Shown: positions 61,900-64,000 of the stretch, in pieces
Position numbering within the stretch: the first letter of the stretch is position 1
Layout: each line of letters begins with the position of its first letter
Assembly: GCA_015501075.1 (NCBI GenBank)
Contig: JADNYJ010000057.1
Location: forward strand, 62,001-126,000
Origin: Gymnopilus junonius
Taxonomy: Eukaryota; Basidiomycota; Agaricomycetes; Agaricales; Galerinaceae
DNA length: 64,000 nucleotides
Direction of reading: 5' to 3'
Made by a program: the position numbers and the translations under genes
The notes under the pieces: generated by a model
What the model saw: the letters and a program-made list of their open reading frames with translations, nothing else
Database searches by the model: none
What the model was told of the DNA's origin: nothing

Positions 61900-63990
61900 T
61901 CAAACAACCCTCCATTTCACTTCACTCCAGACGAAATGAAAAGACTTCACCACACCGCTGTCCTCGCGAGCCCTTCGTTGAGATACTTTCGTTTCTCCAA
62001 GTTTACATAGGTCGGGACCGAGCGTCCAAGCAGGATCTGGAAGATATTCCTTTACGCTAAATGTCCCAGGGTGTAGCGCATCAGCATCAATCCACGGATC
62101 CGTCACAAGTCTATTGGATGTGAGAGCTGCATTGGCATCAGAAATGAAGACCGTGGATTGGGCGGGGTCAGCGAGAGGACAAGAAAGTCCTGCAGTATGG
62201 GACACCATCAGACACCACATCAATAAACCGACGACATTGGAAGGAATGTAAAGTAATGTCAGAGAAAGCATGGATCAAGGAAGGTTGAGGGGATTAGGGA
62301 GGTAAAAAAAAAATAGCGTTCCGTGAGTACATCGTTCAAAAGTCTAGACTCTGTCAAACCTTACCTTGACTATGAGATTGCTTGCGCTGAAGCCTCCCGT
62401 GCTCACTTCACCCCAGCATTTCACTTCGCCTTGCCAATCTAAATACACATCTCCGTCCTCCGGAACGCCGTTGTGTTTTCCTGCCTTCTCCTTCCCATTC
62501 CTGATGCTGTGTTCAGAATGACTATACAAAGCAGGAGGAACAGACCATATCTTGCCCACACCAACAGTAAACGTCCGGAAGCGCTTCAAGCCGTGCACTT
62601 CCACCACCACCTGTCGCGCAATAGACATGCGAATGGCATACGACCGGAATGGGCCTATTCGCAGATCACCTTGTACCTTTGCTTTGTTATCACCACTCCC
62701 ACTTCCAGGAACCTGCAGGTGTTCACTTGACGGAGGAAGAAGCTCGCGGAGCGATTGCAGGGAACTGCTCAGCTGAAGATGGAACGGGATCACATCCGTG
62801 AGAGCGTATGTCTGTACAGAGGGTATGAATAACTATCAAAAAAGAATAGAAAGGGGGCAAGGTAATATTGGATCAGTCTCGAGAACTGTCGTCGATAACG
62901 GGGAACATACGCACATGACATTCAATAGGCTTCATATCCGACTTGGGTCGCACTTTCATGTTTGCTACTACTTGTAGCCATTCCTCAGGAACAGGCTTGA
63001 GCGAGGCAAACACGGTGTCGATCAAGACGATAGGGCGACTGGGCCGTGTCCGTGGGCGAAAATTGACCAATGTGATGTATCTGTGCAATCAGGGAATCAA
63101 TAACACGTACAAAATGTCATAAGATAACAAGGTATCGTGTCTAGGGCGTCCCGAAGCCGTTTGATGAATATTTACTTGTCAACTCACGTTTTACTTGTCG
63201 TCCACGACGCGAGGTGATACGATCGCGTCCTCGTTATCGTTATGCTGAGAGAAAATGTGCATCTGACAAAGAGTGCTGGTATCCCAAGGAAGGTGGCTTC
63301 AAACGATGGCGGCAAGCGCCAATATTTACCCTCAGCTTCGTATGCGGCTGGGAATTGAATATATATTGGAAGGATAGAGGGACATTTTGGTTCCATTCTC
63401 TGTTCTTGAGGATTTGGGGCTGGACATTGTTTCCATAGGTCTTGCGTTTCGGAGATAAGGGTAGTGCTTATAGACCCACTGTCCGCGACAGATAAGCTCA
63501 TTTGCCCGTGGAGCTTTCGGTGTCAAAAGATAGAGATAAAATGTCAGCCTTTGATAACCAAGAAGCCAGCAGCAGCAGGAAAAGTCTCGGAAAGAGATAT
63601 GACAATTCGCCTCCGATACGCGACGTTTCTCTTTGAGAAATGGGATGCTCATAAAGCACGCACCTTTACAGTGACCTGGATGATTTTGTCGGTGTTCTTC
63701 AACCCAAGTTCACCAATAATCCGCCCATTGCGACCGTACGTCGGCAGTCGAGTTCCTTCTTCTTGGTCTTTGAGAATGAGAGTCGCTTGCTGCCAGTATC
63801 TCGTGAACGCCCCTGATGGCGCACCACCGCTGTTCAGACGCGGTGTAAAAGCCACAACTTCTTCATCTTCACGGGGCTGCACAGAGTATCCAGGGGGAGA
63901 TGAAATCGTCGTTGAAGTTGTTGCGCAATTGGGAGGAGTAGCAGCGCTTTCGTACGGAGGAAGCTCTGGAAGAAGTATGGCTGTCGACAT
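61900..63990 (-). CDS. Arrestin-like domain protein
   Basis: A fungal alpha-arrestin relative, probably an adaptor linking membrane cargo to ubiquitination or endocytosis. The ATG at 63990 gives MSTAILLPELPPYESAATPP, whose LPPYES is PY-motif-like. The exons show IIGELGLKNTDKIIQVTVKV, HGQMSLSVADSGS, CPSILPIYIQFPAAYEAEGK, LPPSFEATFLGIPALFVRC, YHLASWTTSKT, YITLVNFRPRTRPSRPIVLI, KPVPEEWLQVVANMKVRPKS, and after an intron LTDVIPFHLQLSSSLQSLRE, VYLDWQGEVKCWGEVSTGGF. The last exon includes VTDPWIDADALHP and ends HFVWSEVKWRVV. The beta-sandwich pattern over about 560 residues fits the arrestin N- and C-domains. The join into the last exon (donor GTAAGG near 62363) is less certain. Confidence 0.8.
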
Positions 63991-64000
63991 CTTAGCGGTG

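Overview
The window is a stretch of nuclear chromosome from a filamentous fungus, most likely an agaricomycete (mushroom-forming basidiomycete). The evidence is a compact layout on both strands, many introns of about 48-70 nt with GT/GC..AG borders, and the gene families present: a velvet-domain regulator, a HIRAN/RING SNF2 helicase with a PARP-type zinc finger, a gelsolin-repeat protein with a long disordered N-terminus, an Arb2-tailed histone deacetylase and an arrestin-like protein. Most genes had to be assembled by joining exons by eye, so CDS coordinates run from start codon to stop codon and include introns.

Layout. 1-9 kb: 3' end of an unknown gene (+), ERCC1/RAD10 (-), membrane-anchored amidohydrolase (+), HDA1-type deacetylase (-). 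9-16 kb: cytochrome P450 (-), nucleolar FKBP (-), ARPC4 (+), GNAT acetyltransferase (-). 16-23 kb: HLTF/RAD5-like helicase (-) divergent from the SMC5/6 kleisin NSE4 (+). 23-32 kb: GH17-like glycosidase, a possible extra secreted ORF, a 5-kb gelsolin-repeat gene and a GPI-anchored surface protein, all (-). 32-39 kb: coiled-coil protein (+), ribosomal protein S5 (+) and an unknown proline-rich protein (-). 38.6-42.6 kb: gene-poor. 42.6-51.5 kb: an unknown basic protein, velvet factor and F-box/WD40 protein (-), WDR83/MORG1 (+), LSM2 (-). 51.5-54 kb: gene-poor. 54-61 kb: ribosomal protein S8 (-) and two tail-to-tail copies of UTP-glucose-1-phosphate uridylyltransferase. 62-64 kb: arrestin-like trafficking adaptor (-).

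Genes are mainly housekeeping. Several sit head to head over 110-150 bp (ERCC1/amidohydrolase, FKBP/ARPC4, HLTF/NSE4, F-box/WDR83), so shared promoters are likely. Three DNA-repair genes (ERCC1, HLTF/RAD5-like, NSE4) lie within 22 kb, but nothing shows that they are co-regulated.

I found no CRISPR array, tRNA, rRNA, viral element, transposon or clear biosynthetic cluster, and no convincing undescribed system. The observations most worth following are unusual exon structures (first exons of 3-4 nt in ARPC4, LSM2 and RPS8; a 6-nt microexon inside the Walker A motif of the helicase; several GC-AG introns) and the uridylyltransferase pair. One copy of that pair is diverged but readable. The other is highly conserved, yet its frame is broken repeatedly by single missing bases in short homopolymers, which looks more like sequencing error than decay.
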